Notes: a model not told the origin generated them from the sequence alone. A stretch of 36,367 bases of DNA from Clostridia bacterium (GCA_017507905.1 JAFWAA010000003.1:1-36367); one strand, 5' to 3'. Positions 1 through 5,591 are shown, numbered from the stretch's first letter. Made by a program: numbers and translations.

Positions 1-11
1 CGCAAATCGTG

Positions 12-32
12 GCGAATGGCAGAGCCATTCGC
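12..32. repeat. Short perfect hairpin (9-bp stem) at window edge
   Basis: GCGAATGGC, loop AGA, then GCCATTCGC form a perfect 9-bp inverted repeat. No complete gene can be called in bases 1-60. All three plus frames read in from the left edge and two of them stop by base 52, so the hairpin could sit in the last codons of a truncated upstream gene or in its 3' end. It may belong to a dispersed palindromic repeat family, but only one copy was noticed here. Confidence 0.5.
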
Positions 33-60
33 GAAGGTTCTCGTTGAAATGACCGATCAA

Positions 61-101
61 AACGCAAAAAGGGATACCCACAGGGTATCCCTTTTTGCGT
101 T
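61..101. terminator. Bidirectional intrinsic terminator
   Basis: AACGCAAAAAGGGATACCC pairs perfectly with its complement across a three-base loop (ACA), giving a 19-bp stem. The stem contains A5 and T5 tracts, so it can terminate on either strand. It would end the minus-strand tRNA transcript and whatever plus-strand gene lies left of the window. Confidence 0.85.
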
Positions 102-102
102 T

Positions 103-179
103 TGGTGGGCCATCAAGGGCTCGAACCTTGGACCGACCGGTTATGAGCCGGTGGCTCTGACCAACTGAGCTAATGGCCC
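103..179 (-). tRNA. tRNA with CAT anticodon (Met elongator or lysidine Ile2)
   Basis: On the minus strand a 77-nt cloverleaf is complete, including an encoded CCA at 103-105. The acceptor stem is GGGCCAT paired with ATGGCCC, the D-arm contains AGCTCAGTTGG, and the T-arm contains GGTTCGAGCC. The anticodon loop is CTCATAA, with CAT at 143-145. A CAT anticodon is used by initiator Met, elongator Met and tRNA-Ile2 (C34 modified to lysidine by TilS). The perfect GGGCC acceptor start argues against an initiator. The sequence resembles the Bacillus type starting GGACCTTTAGCTCAG, but elongator Met and Ile2 cannot be separated by eye. Confidence 0.95.
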
Positions 180-199
180 GCAGGCTTTGCGGCCTTTTT

Positions 200-228
200 A
201 TTATAGCGAATAAATGTGCGATTGTCAA
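200..228 (-). promoter_or_regulatory. Sigma-A promoter for the tRNA
   Basis: Minus strand: TTGACA (223-228), 17-nt spacer, TATAAT (200-205). Both hexamers match the vegetative consensus exactly. The start site would lie about 15 bases upstream of the mature tRNA end. Confidence 0.85.
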
Positions 229-260
229 GTCCTTTTTGTCCCTTTTCGGGAAAAAGCAGA

Positions 261-304
261 AAAAAACGCGGGGGAAATCCGTGGATTTCGCCCCGCGCTT
301 TTTT
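261..304. terminator. Intrinsic terminator after small membrane protein gene
   Basis: An inverted repeat (267-280 with 283-297, one bulged base) is flanked by an A6 run on the left and a T6 run on the right. On the minus strand it reads as a GC-rich stem followed by TTTTTT, directly after the stop codon of the 313-558 gene. Confidence 0.8.
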
Positions 305-312
305 CGCGGGAA

Positions 313-558
313 TTAGGCAGCCAGAACCGTGATCTGGTTGCTGGTGATCTCGGTAACGAGGTCGAGAACCCAGAAAACAAAGCTGATGGGAGGAATGATG
401 GCCAGAACACCAACGATCAGGGTGGTGGTGTTCTTGGTCTCGGTGTAGCGGAGGATTCTGTAAATGCCGCCAACGATTGCGCCCAGAATGAGCTGCAGAA
501 GGATCTTTACGATCTTAGGCAGATCCTCATAGGTCTTGGTAAGGCTATTGTTTGCCAT
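313..558 (-). CDS. Small two-helix membrane protein, unknown function
   Basis: An 81-residue protein beginning MANNSLTKTYEDLPK. I chose the ATG at 558 because a GGAG lies about 10 bases upstream; the longer open frame runs back into the promoter. Residues 17-36 (KILLQLILGAIVGGIYRIL) and about 47-70 (TLIVGVLAIIPPISFVFWVLDLV) are two hydrophobic segments joined by a short polar loop containing YTETKN. I do not recognise the family. The gene is monocistronic, with its own strong promoter (608-636) and a terminator, so it is a real transcription unit and is probably well expressed. It has no operon partners and no evident link to the neighbouring spoIIA genes. Confidence 0.8.
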   Translation of the reverse strand: MANNSLTKTYEDLPKIVKILLQLILGAIVGGIYRILRYTETKNTTTLIVGVLAIIPPISFVFWVLDLVTEITSNQITVLAA

Positions 559-607
559 GGGAGTGTTCTCCAATCTGATGTATTTTGTGAGGAAAATCCT
601 CATATAC

Positions 608-636
608 AGTATAGCATACCGTTTTCGGAAAATCAA
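608..636 (-). promoter_or_regulatory. Sigma-A promoter for small membrane protein gene
   Basis: Minus strand TTGATT (631-636), 17-nt spacer, TATACT (608-613). It lies about 50 bases upstream of the start codon. The leader contains a small GAGGA/TCCTC hairpin. Confidence 0.75.
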
Positions 637-672
637 GGTTTCTTCAAAAAAAAGCAAAAAAATTTTCACGAT

Positions 673-715
673 TTGCACAGATTGACAAGTTTCTCTCCTT
701 CCTCTGTGCTAAAAT
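673..715 (+). promoter_or_regulatory. Candidate spoIIA promoter region
   Basis: An extended -10 (TG at 707-708, then TAAAAT at 710-715) precedes spoIIAA. The best -35, TTGACA at 682-687, is 22 bases away, which is too far for an ordinary sigma-A promoter. That spacing resembles Spo0A-activated promoters, and TTGACAAG read in reverse (CTTGTCAA) resembles a Spo0A box. GCACAG (675-680) and CTGTGC (704-709) form an inverted repeat around the region. No clear sigma-H AGGAWWT motif was seen. The assignment is tentative. Confidence 0.4.
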
Positions 716-746
716 GAAAGCAAAAAAAGGAAGGGAAGGCGAAGGA

Positions 747-1091
747 ATGATCCATAACGGAGGTCAGGTGACCTATGAAAACAAGGGGGATACGCTCTTG
801 ATCCGCGTACGCGGCGAGATCGACCATCACAGCGCGGCCACGGTGCGCAAAAGCATCGACGATCGCATCGTTGCCGAGCGCCCGGAGCGCGTGCTCCTCG
901 AGCTTTCGGCAGTCGATTTCATGGATAGCTCGGGACTGGGACTGATCATGGGCCGCTTTGCGCTGGTCAAGCAGTATTGCGGAACGCTTGCCGTGCTTGA
1001 TCCAAGCCCTGCGGTCATCAAGATCATGAAGCTTGCAGGCATGGAGCGCATGGTCTCGGTCCTGCGGACGAAAAGCAAAATCGAAGGATAA
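747..1091 (+). CDS. spoIIAA: Anti-sigma F factor antagonist SpoIIAA
   Basis: A 114-residue STAS-domain protein. In its unphosphorylated form it binds SpoIIAB and frees sigma-F in the forespore; SpoIIAB inactivates it by phosphorylating a serine. The conserved site motif DFMDSSGLG is present (near residue 55), followed by the STAS helix region GLIMGRFALVKQYCG. The ATG at 747 is preferred over the one at 714 because AGGGAAGGCGAAGGA lies just upstream, it gives the usual family length, and it starts MIHNGGQVTYE. It is first in the spoIIAA-spoIIAB-sigF operon, 18 bases before spoIIAB. The identity rests on the motif plus the operon context. Confidence 0.95.
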   Translation: MIHNGGQVTYENKGDTLLIRVRGEIDHHSAATVRKSIDDRIVAERPERVLLELSAVDFMDSSGLGLIMGRFALVKQYCGTLAVLDPSPAVIKIMKLAGMERMVSVLRTKSKIEG

Positions 1092-1109
1092 AAGGGAAAG
1101 GACAGAACA

Positions 1110-1562
1110 ATGAAGAACAGAGTGGATTTTACAGCGGCAGTCGAAAACGAGATGGAGTGGCGCTTGCCCTCGCTCTCGGTCAACGAGGGGATCGCGCGAG
1201 CCGGCGTGGCGCTCTTTTGCGCCCAGCTCAACCCAACTGCGCTCGAGCTTGCCGACATCAAATGCGCCGTCTCCGAGGCGGTCACCAACTGCATCGTGCA
1301 CGCCTATCGGGATACGGTGGGCGAGATCCGCATCACGGTCAAGCTCTGCGAGGGGCGGCTGGTCTCCATCGAGATCCGCGATCGGGGATGCGGAATTGCC
1401 GATGTCAAGCAGGCGCGCGAGCCTCTTTTCACCACCGACGCGGAGGGGGAGAGAAGCGGCATGGGATTTACCGTTATGGAAAGCTTTTGCGACGAGCTTC
1501 GCGTCAGCAGCCGTCCGGGAAGGGGAACGACGGTCACCCTGCTCAAGCGTCTACATAAGTAA
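1110..1562 (+). CDS. spoIIAB: Anti-sigma F factor / serine kinase SpoIIAB
   Basis: A 150-residue GHKL-type kinase that holds sigma-F inactive and phosphorylates SpoIIAA. The ATP-binding boxes are all visible: N-box SEAVTNCIVHAY (about residues 55-66), G1 box DRGCGI (about 91-96) and G2 box SGMGFTVMESF (about 116-126). The length is typical (about 146). AAAGGACAG provides the ribosome binding site. It lies between spoIIAA and sigF, so the three proteins of the partner-switching circuit are made from one transcript. Nothing is missing or truncated. Confidence 0.96.
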   Translation: MKNRVDFTAAVENEMEWRLPSLSVNEGIARAGVALFCAQLNPTALELADIKCAVSEAVTNCIVHAYRDTVGEIRITVKLCEGRLVSIEIRDRGCGIADVKQAREPLFTTDAEGERSGMGFTVMESFCDELRVSSRPGRGTTVTLLKRLHK

Positions 1563-1576
1563 GCCGCATGGCTTAC
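1559..1576 (+). repeat. Hairpin at the spoIIAB/sigF junction
   Basis: GTAAGCC, loop GCAT, GGCTTAC: a perfect 7-bp stem that begins in the spoIIAB stop codon and ends 12 bases before the sigF ribosome binding site (GAGGTG, 1590-1595). It contains the upstream in-frame ATG at 1568, which argues against that start. It could tune sigF translation or mRNA stability. Confidence 0.5.
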
Positions 1577-1600
1577 CGAGCTTTTGACGAGGTGAACAGC

Positions 1601-2335
1601 ATGGAGCAAACGTCCATTCACGAGCGCAACACCGAGCTTTTGCGCCGCGTGCGCGAGGGAGATCGGGAGGCAGAGGCCTCTCTGCTTGAGGAAAATATGG
1701 GGCTCGTGCGCAAGGTGGCTCGCCGCTTTCCCGATCGGGGCGTCGAGTTTGAGGACCTGGTGCAGATCGGGAGCATCGGCATGCTCAAGGCCATTCGCTC
1801 CTTTTCGCTGGAGCGCGGCACGGCCTTTTCGACCTATGCCGTGCCTTTGATCGTCGGGGAGATCCGTCGGCATCTGCGCGACGAGGGCATGATCCGCGTC
1901 AGTCGCATCTACAAGAGCCGAGGCGTGGCCCTTCTGCGTGAGCAAACGCGCATTCGTGCGGAGGAGGGGCGTGAGGCGGGGATTAGCGAGCTGGCCTCGC
2001 TCTGCGGCCTTTCCGTAGAGGATGCGGCGGTCGCACTGGATGCCATCGCCCCCGTTACCTCGCTCTCGGATTTCGTCTTCGGCGAGGACACCGTCACCTA
2101 CGAGGGAATATTGGCGGACGAGGAGAGCGAGCGTGAGAGTGAGCGCATTTGCGACCGCGTTGCGCTTGCACAGTCCATCGGGCGAATGCCCGCGCTCTGG
2201 CGCAGGATCGTGCTTTTGCGCTATTACCGCAACCACACCCAGCAGCAGACGGCCAACGCCCTTGGGCTGACGCAGGTCAAGGTCTCGCGCGAGGAGAAGA
2301 AGATCCTGGCCTTTTTGCGCGAGGATCTTTCGTAA
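1601..2335 (+). CDS. sigF: RNA polymerase sigma factor SigF (SpoIIAC)
   Basis: A 244-residue sigma-70 family factor, the first forespore-specific sigma in sporulation. Region 2 is clear (LLEENMGLVRKVARRF, then FEDLVQIGSIGMLKAIRSF and FSTYAVPLIVGEIRRHLRD), followed by region 3 and region 4 with a helix-turn-helix (HTQQQTANALGLTQVKVSREE). The sequence alone could be sigma-F, G or B; its place after spoIIAA-spoIIAB makes it sigma-F. I chose the ATG at 1601, preceded by GACGAGGTGA at good spacing. An ATG at 1568 would add 11 residues but lies inside the 1559-1576 hairpin. No terminator is evident after the stop. Confidence 0.95.
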   Translation: MEQTSIHERNTELLRRVREGDREAEASLLEENMGLVRKVARRFPDRGVEFEDLVQIGSIGMLKAIRSFSLERGTAFSTYAVPLIVGEIRRHLRDEGMIRVSRIYKSRGVALLREQTRIRAEEGREAGISELASLCGLSVEDAAVALDAIAPVTSLSDFVFGEDTVTYEGILADEESERESERICDRVALAQSIGRMPALWRRIVLLRYYRNHTQQQTANALGLTQVKVSREEKKILAFLREDLS

Positions 2336-2363
2336 AAAAATTGCAAACATTTTTGTCGCGTTC

Positions 2364-2392
2364 TTGACTTTCCCGTATCCCTCTGCTATACT
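2364..2392 (+). promoter_or_regulatory. Sigma-A promoter for the SanA-like gene
   Basis: TTGACT (2364-2369), 17-nt spacer, TATACT (2387-2392). The start codon is about 30 bases further on. A TTTTGTCGC motif lies just upstream, at 2350-2358. Confidence 0.8.
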
Positions 2393-2424
2393 GGCAGGGA
2401 AAGACAAGGAAGGGAGGCATACGG

Positions 2425-3135
2425 ATGAAGAAAACGCTGCGGGAAGCTTTTTCCGCGTTCGGCGCGAAGTGTCGGGACGCTGCAGGGCGGCTTTGGCGGG
2501 TGCTTTCCTCGCCTCGCTTACACAAGGCGCTCCTGACGGTGCTTTGCTTCCTTTTGGCTACCCTGATCCTGATCGGCGCAAGCGCTCTTGCCATCAGCGC
2601 GTCCCTTTGCGCCAAGGTCTCCCCACGCATTCGCACACTTGAGCAGCTTGCGGCCTCGGGCGAGGCGTTTGATCTGATCCTCGTGCTTGGCTGTCGGGTG
2701 CATCCCGACGGAAGGCCGAGCGATATGCTCTACGACCGCGTGGCCACGGCCATGTCGGTCTATTCCGCAGGCCTTGCGGACACGCTTCTGATGAGCGGAG
2801 ACAATCGGGACCGCTACTACAATGAGGTTGGCCCCATGCGTGAGCTTGCCATCGAGCTGGGGGCTGATCCTGAGGCAGTCTTTACCGATCCTTACGGGCT
2901 TTCCACCTACGAGAGCGTGGAGCATCTGCTCAAGTCCTGCAAGGGAAAGCGCGTGCTGATCGTTACGCAGGAGTATCACCTTTACCGCGCGCTCTATATC
3001 GCCGAGAAATCCGGCCTTGAGGCCTACGGCGTTGCGGCGGATCTGCGCAGCTATTCCAACCAATGGAAGCGCGATCTGCGCGAGATCCTCGCGCGCTGCA
3101 AGGACGTTTTCCTCTGCGCGGCAGACGAGCATTGA
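2425..3135 (+). CDS. SanA/YdcF-like (DUF218) membrane-anchored envelope protein
   Basis: A 236-residue protein. A basic cytoplasmic N-terminus is followed by one membrane helix at about residues 34-58 (ALLTVLCFLLATLILIGASALAI). The rest is a DUF218 domain starting FDLILVLGCRV, with YDRVATAMSVY, LLMSGDN and the typical STYESVEHLL and VLIVTQEYHLYRALYIA blocks. Members such as E. coli SanA and ElyC are linked to envelope barrier function and peptidoglycan or lipid-carrier metabolism, but the biochemical activity is not settled. GGAAGGGAGG lies before the ATG. It has its own promoter, so placement behind spoIIA need not mean a sporulation role. Confidence 0.85.
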   Translation: MKKTLREAFSAFGAKCRDAAGRLWRVLSSPRLHKALLTVLCFLLATLILIGASALAISASLCAKVSPRIRTLEQLAASGEAFDLILVLGCRVHPDGRPSDMLYDRVATAMSVYSAGLADTLLMSGDNRDRYYNEVGPMRELAIELGADPEAVFTDPYGLSTYESVEHLLKSCKGKRVLIVTQEYHLYRALYIAEKSGLEAYGVAADLRSYSNQWKRDLREILARCKDVFLCAADEH

Positions 3136-3150
3136 CCGCATACAAAAAGC

Positions 3151-3179
3151 AGATCCCGACTTGACAAGAGTCGGGATCT
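3151..3179. repeat. Inverted repeat enclosing the -35 box of the B12 operon promoter
   Basis: AGATCCCGAC (3151-3160) and GTCGGGATCT (3170-3179) form a perfect 10-bp stem. The nine-base loop contains TTGACA, the -35 box. Read on the minus strand the stem is followed by GCTTTTTG, so it could also act as a terminator in that direction. On the plus strand no T-run follows. Confidence 0.7.
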
Positions 3180-3189
3180 GTGCTATAAT
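3161..3189 (+). promoter_or_regulatory. Sigma-A promoter of the cobalamin-riboswitch operon
   Basis: TTGACA (3161-3166), 17-nt spacer, TATAAT (3184-3189): an exact consensus promoter. It transcribes the riboswitch leader and the two genes behind it. The -35 box lies in the loop of a 10-bp palindrome. Confidence 0.88.
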
Positions 3190-3204
3190 AGGCAACGAAA
3201 GAGA

Positions 3205-3370
3205 ATACACGCAGAGCATCGGGACGCCGTCCCGTTGTCGGGCAGACCGAGAAAGGGCCTGCTCGGGGATAAGGAAATCGCGGTGAAACTCCGCAGCAAC
3301 AGCCATTACCGTGACGGGCGCTTGCCCTCCAGTCGGAATGCTTATCGCTCTGTGCACCGAAAAAACGGTC
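3205..3370 (+). ncRNA. Cobalamin (B12) riboswitch
   Basis: A 5' leader of about 320 bases separates the promoter from the first gene. Conserved cobalamin-aptamer elements appear in order: GGATAAGGAAAT, then CGGTGAAACTCCG (3281-3293), then GCAGCAACAGCCATTACCGTGA, then the 3' box CCAGTCGGAATGC (3330-3342), which is followed by CTTATCGC pairing back to the GATAAG near 3268. The expression platform is the pair of T-tailed hairpins at 3402-3424 and 3439-3465. B12 binding is expected to favour termination and shut off the operon. The exact ends and the aptamer subclass are not determined by eye. Confidence 0.82.
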
Positions 3371-3401
3371 CCTTGGGCAAAATGGGGGGATGGGTGAGCG
3401 C

Positions 3402-3424
3402 GGATACGGAAGCGTATCCTTTTT
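3402..3424 (+). terminator. First T-tailed hairpin of the riboswitch platform
   Basis: GGATACG, loop GAAG, CGTATCC, followed by TTTTT. It lies directly downstream of the aptamer and 85 bases before the first gene. Confidence 0.7.
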
Positions 3425-3438
3425 CGCTTTGCCATCAG

Positions 3439-3465
3439 GCGCCCTCCGGGAAGGGCGCTTTTTCT
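3439..3465 (+). terminator. Second T-tailed hairpin of the riboswitch platform
   Basis: GCGCCCT, loop CCGGGA, AGGGCGC, then TTTTTCT: a classic intrinsic terminator in the leader, 45 bases before the DUF4430 gene. Two tandem terminators in one leader suggest tight off-control. Confidence 0.82.
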
Positions 3466-3509
3466 GTACTCCTTTCTGCAAGTCTACGCAAAGAAAGGAA
3501 GAAAAAATC

Positions 3510-3965
3510 ATGCACGCAAACACAAAACTTACCCGCATCCTCACGCTTCTCTTAGGGCTTATGCTCCTGCTCTCCCTTGCCGCCTGCACACCCGAGGAGC
3601 AGCCTCCCGTAACCCCTCCCAACGGGGAAGACGTCACCCTTGATCCCATCTGGGACACGGCTACCTATAAGCACGATTCCATTCTGGGAGACGGTGGAAA
3701 GGCCGTTCTCGTGGACGTCGAGGCCAAGGGGCACACTGTCGTTCTGATGCTTCAGACCAACGAGGAGACGCTGGGACAGGCGCTCTACGAGCTGAAGCTC
3801 ATCAACGACCCGAGCTTCTTTGATACTCTTAACGGTATGAAGGCGGATTGGAATGCGGATCAGGCCTACTGGGCCTTCTATCAGGGTGAGAACTACATGA
3901 GCGTTGGGGTGAACGAGACGGTCATCGAGGGCGGTGAGCATTACCGCCTGGTCTACACGCAGTAA
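3510..3965 (+). CDS. DUF4430 lipoprotein, probable cobalamin-binding surface protein
   Basis: A 151-residue exported lipoprotein. It has a lipoprotein signal peptide (TRILTLLLGLMLLLSLAAC, lipid-attached Cys26), then a short Pro-rich tether (EEQPPVTPPNGEDV) and a DUF4430 domain, the fold related to the C-terminal domain of transcobalamin and intrinsic factor. The diagnostic C-terminal block is ADWNADQAYWAFYQGENY followed by a G-V-N-E-T-V and EGGEHYRLVYT segment. The ATG at 3510 has AAAGGAAG upstream and begins the signal peptide. It is controlled by the cobalamin riboswitch, and its stop overlaps the start of the S component by one base (TAATG). I infer that it captures corrinoid outside the cell and passes it to that transporter; direct binding is not shown by sequence. 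Confidence 0.85.
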   Translation: MHANTKLTRILTLLLGLMLLLSLAACTPEEQPPVTPPNGEDVTLDPIWDTATYKHDSILGDGGKAVLVDVEAKGHTVVLMLQTNEETLGQALYELKLINDPSFFDTLNGMKADWNADQAYWAFYQGENYMSVGVNETVIEGGEHYRLVYTQ

Positions 3966-4507
3966 TGGCTGAGGAAAAACGAAGACCCAGCCACTTTCGC
4001 CGCCTGCTTGAGCTTGTGCTCTTTGCCATGCTCGGAAGCCTGATGTTCTGCTCCAAGGTCATCATGGAGGCCTTTCCCAACATTCACCTTTTGGGAATGC
4101 TGACCATGACGGTCACGCTGGTCTTCCGCGCAAAGGCCTTGATCCCGATCTATATCTACGTTCTGCTCAACGGGCTTTACGCAGGCTTTAACGTCTGGTG
4201 GGTGCCGTATCTTTACGTATGGACGATCCTTTGGGGCGTGACCATGCTCTTGCCGCGACGTATGCCGCGCAAGGTGGCCGCGGTGGTCTATCCGCTTGTT
4301 TGCGGATTGCACGGTCTCGCCTTCGGGATCCTTTACGCTCCCGCGCAGGCACTCTTTTTCCGCCTGGACGCGGCGGGAACGCTTGCCTGGATCGCCGCAG
4401 GCTTTCCCTTTGATCTTTTGCACGCCGTGGGCAATCTGGCGGCAGGCTGCCTGATCCTGCCTCTCTCCGCGCTTCTTTTGCGCTTGCTCAGGCGCTTCCC
4501 GGCTTGA
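3965..4507 (+). CDS. ECF transporter S component, probable cobalamin type
   Basis: A 180-residue polytopic membrane protein with about six hydrophobic segments, starting RLLELVLFAMLGSLMFCSKVIMEAFPNIHLLG and continuing with IPIYIYVLLNGLYAGF and the WVPYLYVWTILWGVTMLL helix. The MEAFPNIHLLGMLTM block is typical of ECF substrate-specific subunits of the B12-type family (CbrT-like). S components bind the vitamin and need the shared EcfA/A'/T energising module, which is not in this window and must be encoded elsewhere. Translation is coupled to the DUF4430 gene (TAATG overlap). Substrate assignment rests mainly on the riboswitch and the partner protein. Confidence 0.8.
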   Translation: MAEEKRRPSHFRRLLELVLFAMLGSLMFCSKVIMEAFPNIHLLGMLTMTVTLVFRAKALIPIYIYVLLNGLYAGFNVWWVPYLYVWTILWGVTMLLPRRMPRKVAAVVYPLVCGLHGLAFGILYAPAQALFFRLDAAGTLAWIAAGFPFDLLHAVGNLAAGCLILPLSALLLRLLRRFPA

Positions 4508-4532
4508 TCACGCATCACGCATAACGCTAAAC

Positions 4533-4600
4533 CGAAAAGCAGAAAAAGAGAGAGTCTTACGGAAATTTGCTTCCGCTTGACTTTCTCTTCTGCTTTTTCG
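4533..4600. terminator. Bidirectional terminator between convergent genes
   Basis: A long imperfect hairpin: CGAAAAGCAGA...GAGAGAGTC pairs with GACTTTCTCTTCTGCTTTTTCG. The T-run at the right serves the plus-strand S component, and the A-run at the left serves the minus-strand membrane protein ending at 4602. Confidence 0.75.
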
Positions 4601-4601
4601 A

Positions 4602-4859
4602 TCAACCGCTTTTGCGTTCGCCCTCGCGCTCAAGCAGATCGGCAAGCACGAAGGTGCCTGCGGCCAGCACCACGCCCGAGACGAGATACTCCGCAAGCGG
4701 AGGATAAACGGCGTCGGCGAGGACGGGATCCTTCCTTCTTGCCTCAAGATAGCAAAGCAGCAGAGCCACCCCGCAAACGAGGATCAGCGCAAGCTCGATA
4801 TGTAGCACGGCGCGCGCGATGCGGCGCGGCTTTTTCTTTTGCGGTGCAAGGTGTTTCAC
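4602..4859 (-). CDS. Small two-helix membrane protein, unknown function
   Basis: An 85-residue protein starting at GTG (4859), with AGGAGG directly upstream at a short spacing of four bases; the open frame extends further up but has no better start. The N-terminus is very basic (KHLAPQKKKPRRIARA). It is followed by two hydrophobic segments, about residues 20-37 (LHIELALILVCGVALLLCYL) and 55-73 (EYLVSGVVLAAGTFVLADLL), and a charged tail. I do not recognise the family. It has its own promoter (4964-4992) and is convergent with the B12 operon, so it is an independent unit. Confidence 0.65.
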   Translation of the reverse strand: MKHLAPQKKKPRRIARAVLHIELALILVCGVALLLCYLEARRKDPVLADAVYPPLAEYLVSGVVLAAGTFVLADLLEREGERKSG

Positions 4860-4963
4860 ATTTCCTCCTTTTTTGGTATCTTTATTCGTTTTTTCCAAAA
4901 TGGATATTCGTTCTTTTTCGACAGAGAAGGGCGGACGGAGCAAGCCCCGTTCTTGCTATATCC

Positions 4964-4992
4964 AGTATAGCAGATCGGGCCTTTTCTGTAAA
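4964..4992 (-). promoter_or_regulatory. Sigma-A promoter for the 85-residue membrane protein gene
   Basis: Minus strand TTTACA (4987-4992), 17-nt spacer, TATACT (4964-4969). It lies about 105 bases upstream of the GTG start. Confidence 0.7.
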
Positions 4993-5051
4993 GACAAAGA
5001 TTCTGCCGTTTTATGCAAAAAGCGGCGCCTTCGCCGTATAATGCCAAGATC

Positions 5052-5213
5052 CGACAAGAGATTTTTTGGCAAAATCCGCATATTTAAGCAGAAAATGCGT
5101 ATGTTTATTCGAGCGCCTCCAAAAGGCGATCCGATCCGACAAAAAAAGAGCCTCCGCTTTGTCGCTTTTTCACAAAGAGGGGCGAAATTCCTTTGGATTT
5201 GTCGCTTGTCGAA
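5052..5213. promoter_or_regulatory. Cluster of TTGTCG motifs upstream of the DUF6514-like gene
   Basis: The non-coding stretch 4860-5273 (414 bases) holds the minus-strand promoter at 4964-4992 and five TTGTCG hexamers: minus strand at 5052-5057 and 5137-5142, plus strand at 5159-5164, 5199-5204 and 5206-5211. Two plus copies are identical 8-mers, TTTGTCGC, starting exactly 40 bases apart (5158 and 5198). The last copy reads TTGTCGAA, matching the Spo0A-box core, and ends five bases before a possible -10 TACAAT (5219-5224). I see no other gene here. Confidence 0.5.
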
Positions 5214-5273
5214 TGTGGTACAATGGAGTCGGCGGGAAATCCCCGCAAACGATGCAAGAAATGGAGAATCATC

Positions 5274-5591
5274 ATGAAGCTTCCGCAAACCCAATCCGAG
5301 AAGACCCGCATTTTGCTCAAGGAGAGCCGCTCCTATCCGGGCGGAGAGGCACTTAGGACCCGTCTTTTGCTGGAGTGCGACGAGGGAGAGGCGGTCTTTT
5401 TCGTTGAGGCCCTCTACCTTGGCGAGAGTGCCTGCGTGCGCGTAGGATCCGATCCCGAGACGGCGCTTGGCTTTTTCCTGCGTGCGCTTGACGGCGAGGT
5501 GACGCCCGTGAGCCTTAAGGACGTGCTGGAGGATTTTTTCTACGAGCAAAAAAATGTCAAAAAATCCCTTTACATTTCAGAAAATCCGTGA
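5274..5591 (+). CDS. Small DUF6514-like protein
   Basis: A 105-residue soluble acidic protein, starting at the ATG at 5274, eight bases after GGAG. The order of features is a basic start (KLPQTQSEKTRILLKESRSY), a beta-rich core (LRTRLLLECDEGEAVFFVEALY), SDPETALGFFLRALDGEVTP, and an ending of SLKDVLEDFF. That ending and the overall plan resemble the small clostridial DUF6514 family of unknown function; I am only moderately sure of this. The stop codon (5589-5591) directly abuts the -10 box of the nrdR promoter, so nrdR is transcribed separately. The TTGTCG cluster upstream suggests regulation, possibly by Spo0A. Confidence 0.7.
   Translation: MKLPQTQSEKTRILLKESRSYPGGEALRTRLLLECDEGEAVFFVEALYLGESACVRVGSDPETALGFFLRALDGEVTPVSLKDVLEDFFYEQKNVKKSLYISENP

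Noticed and set aside
1568..1600. Upstream ATG as the start of sigF
   Set aside because: It lies in the 1559-1576 hairpin and lacks a ribosome binding site at proper spacing; the ATG at 1601 has GAGGTG.
4819..5277. Plus-strand open frame before the DUF6514-like gene
   Set aside because: Basic, low-quality sequence with no ribosome binding site, running across the opposite-strand promoter and the TTGTCG cluster.
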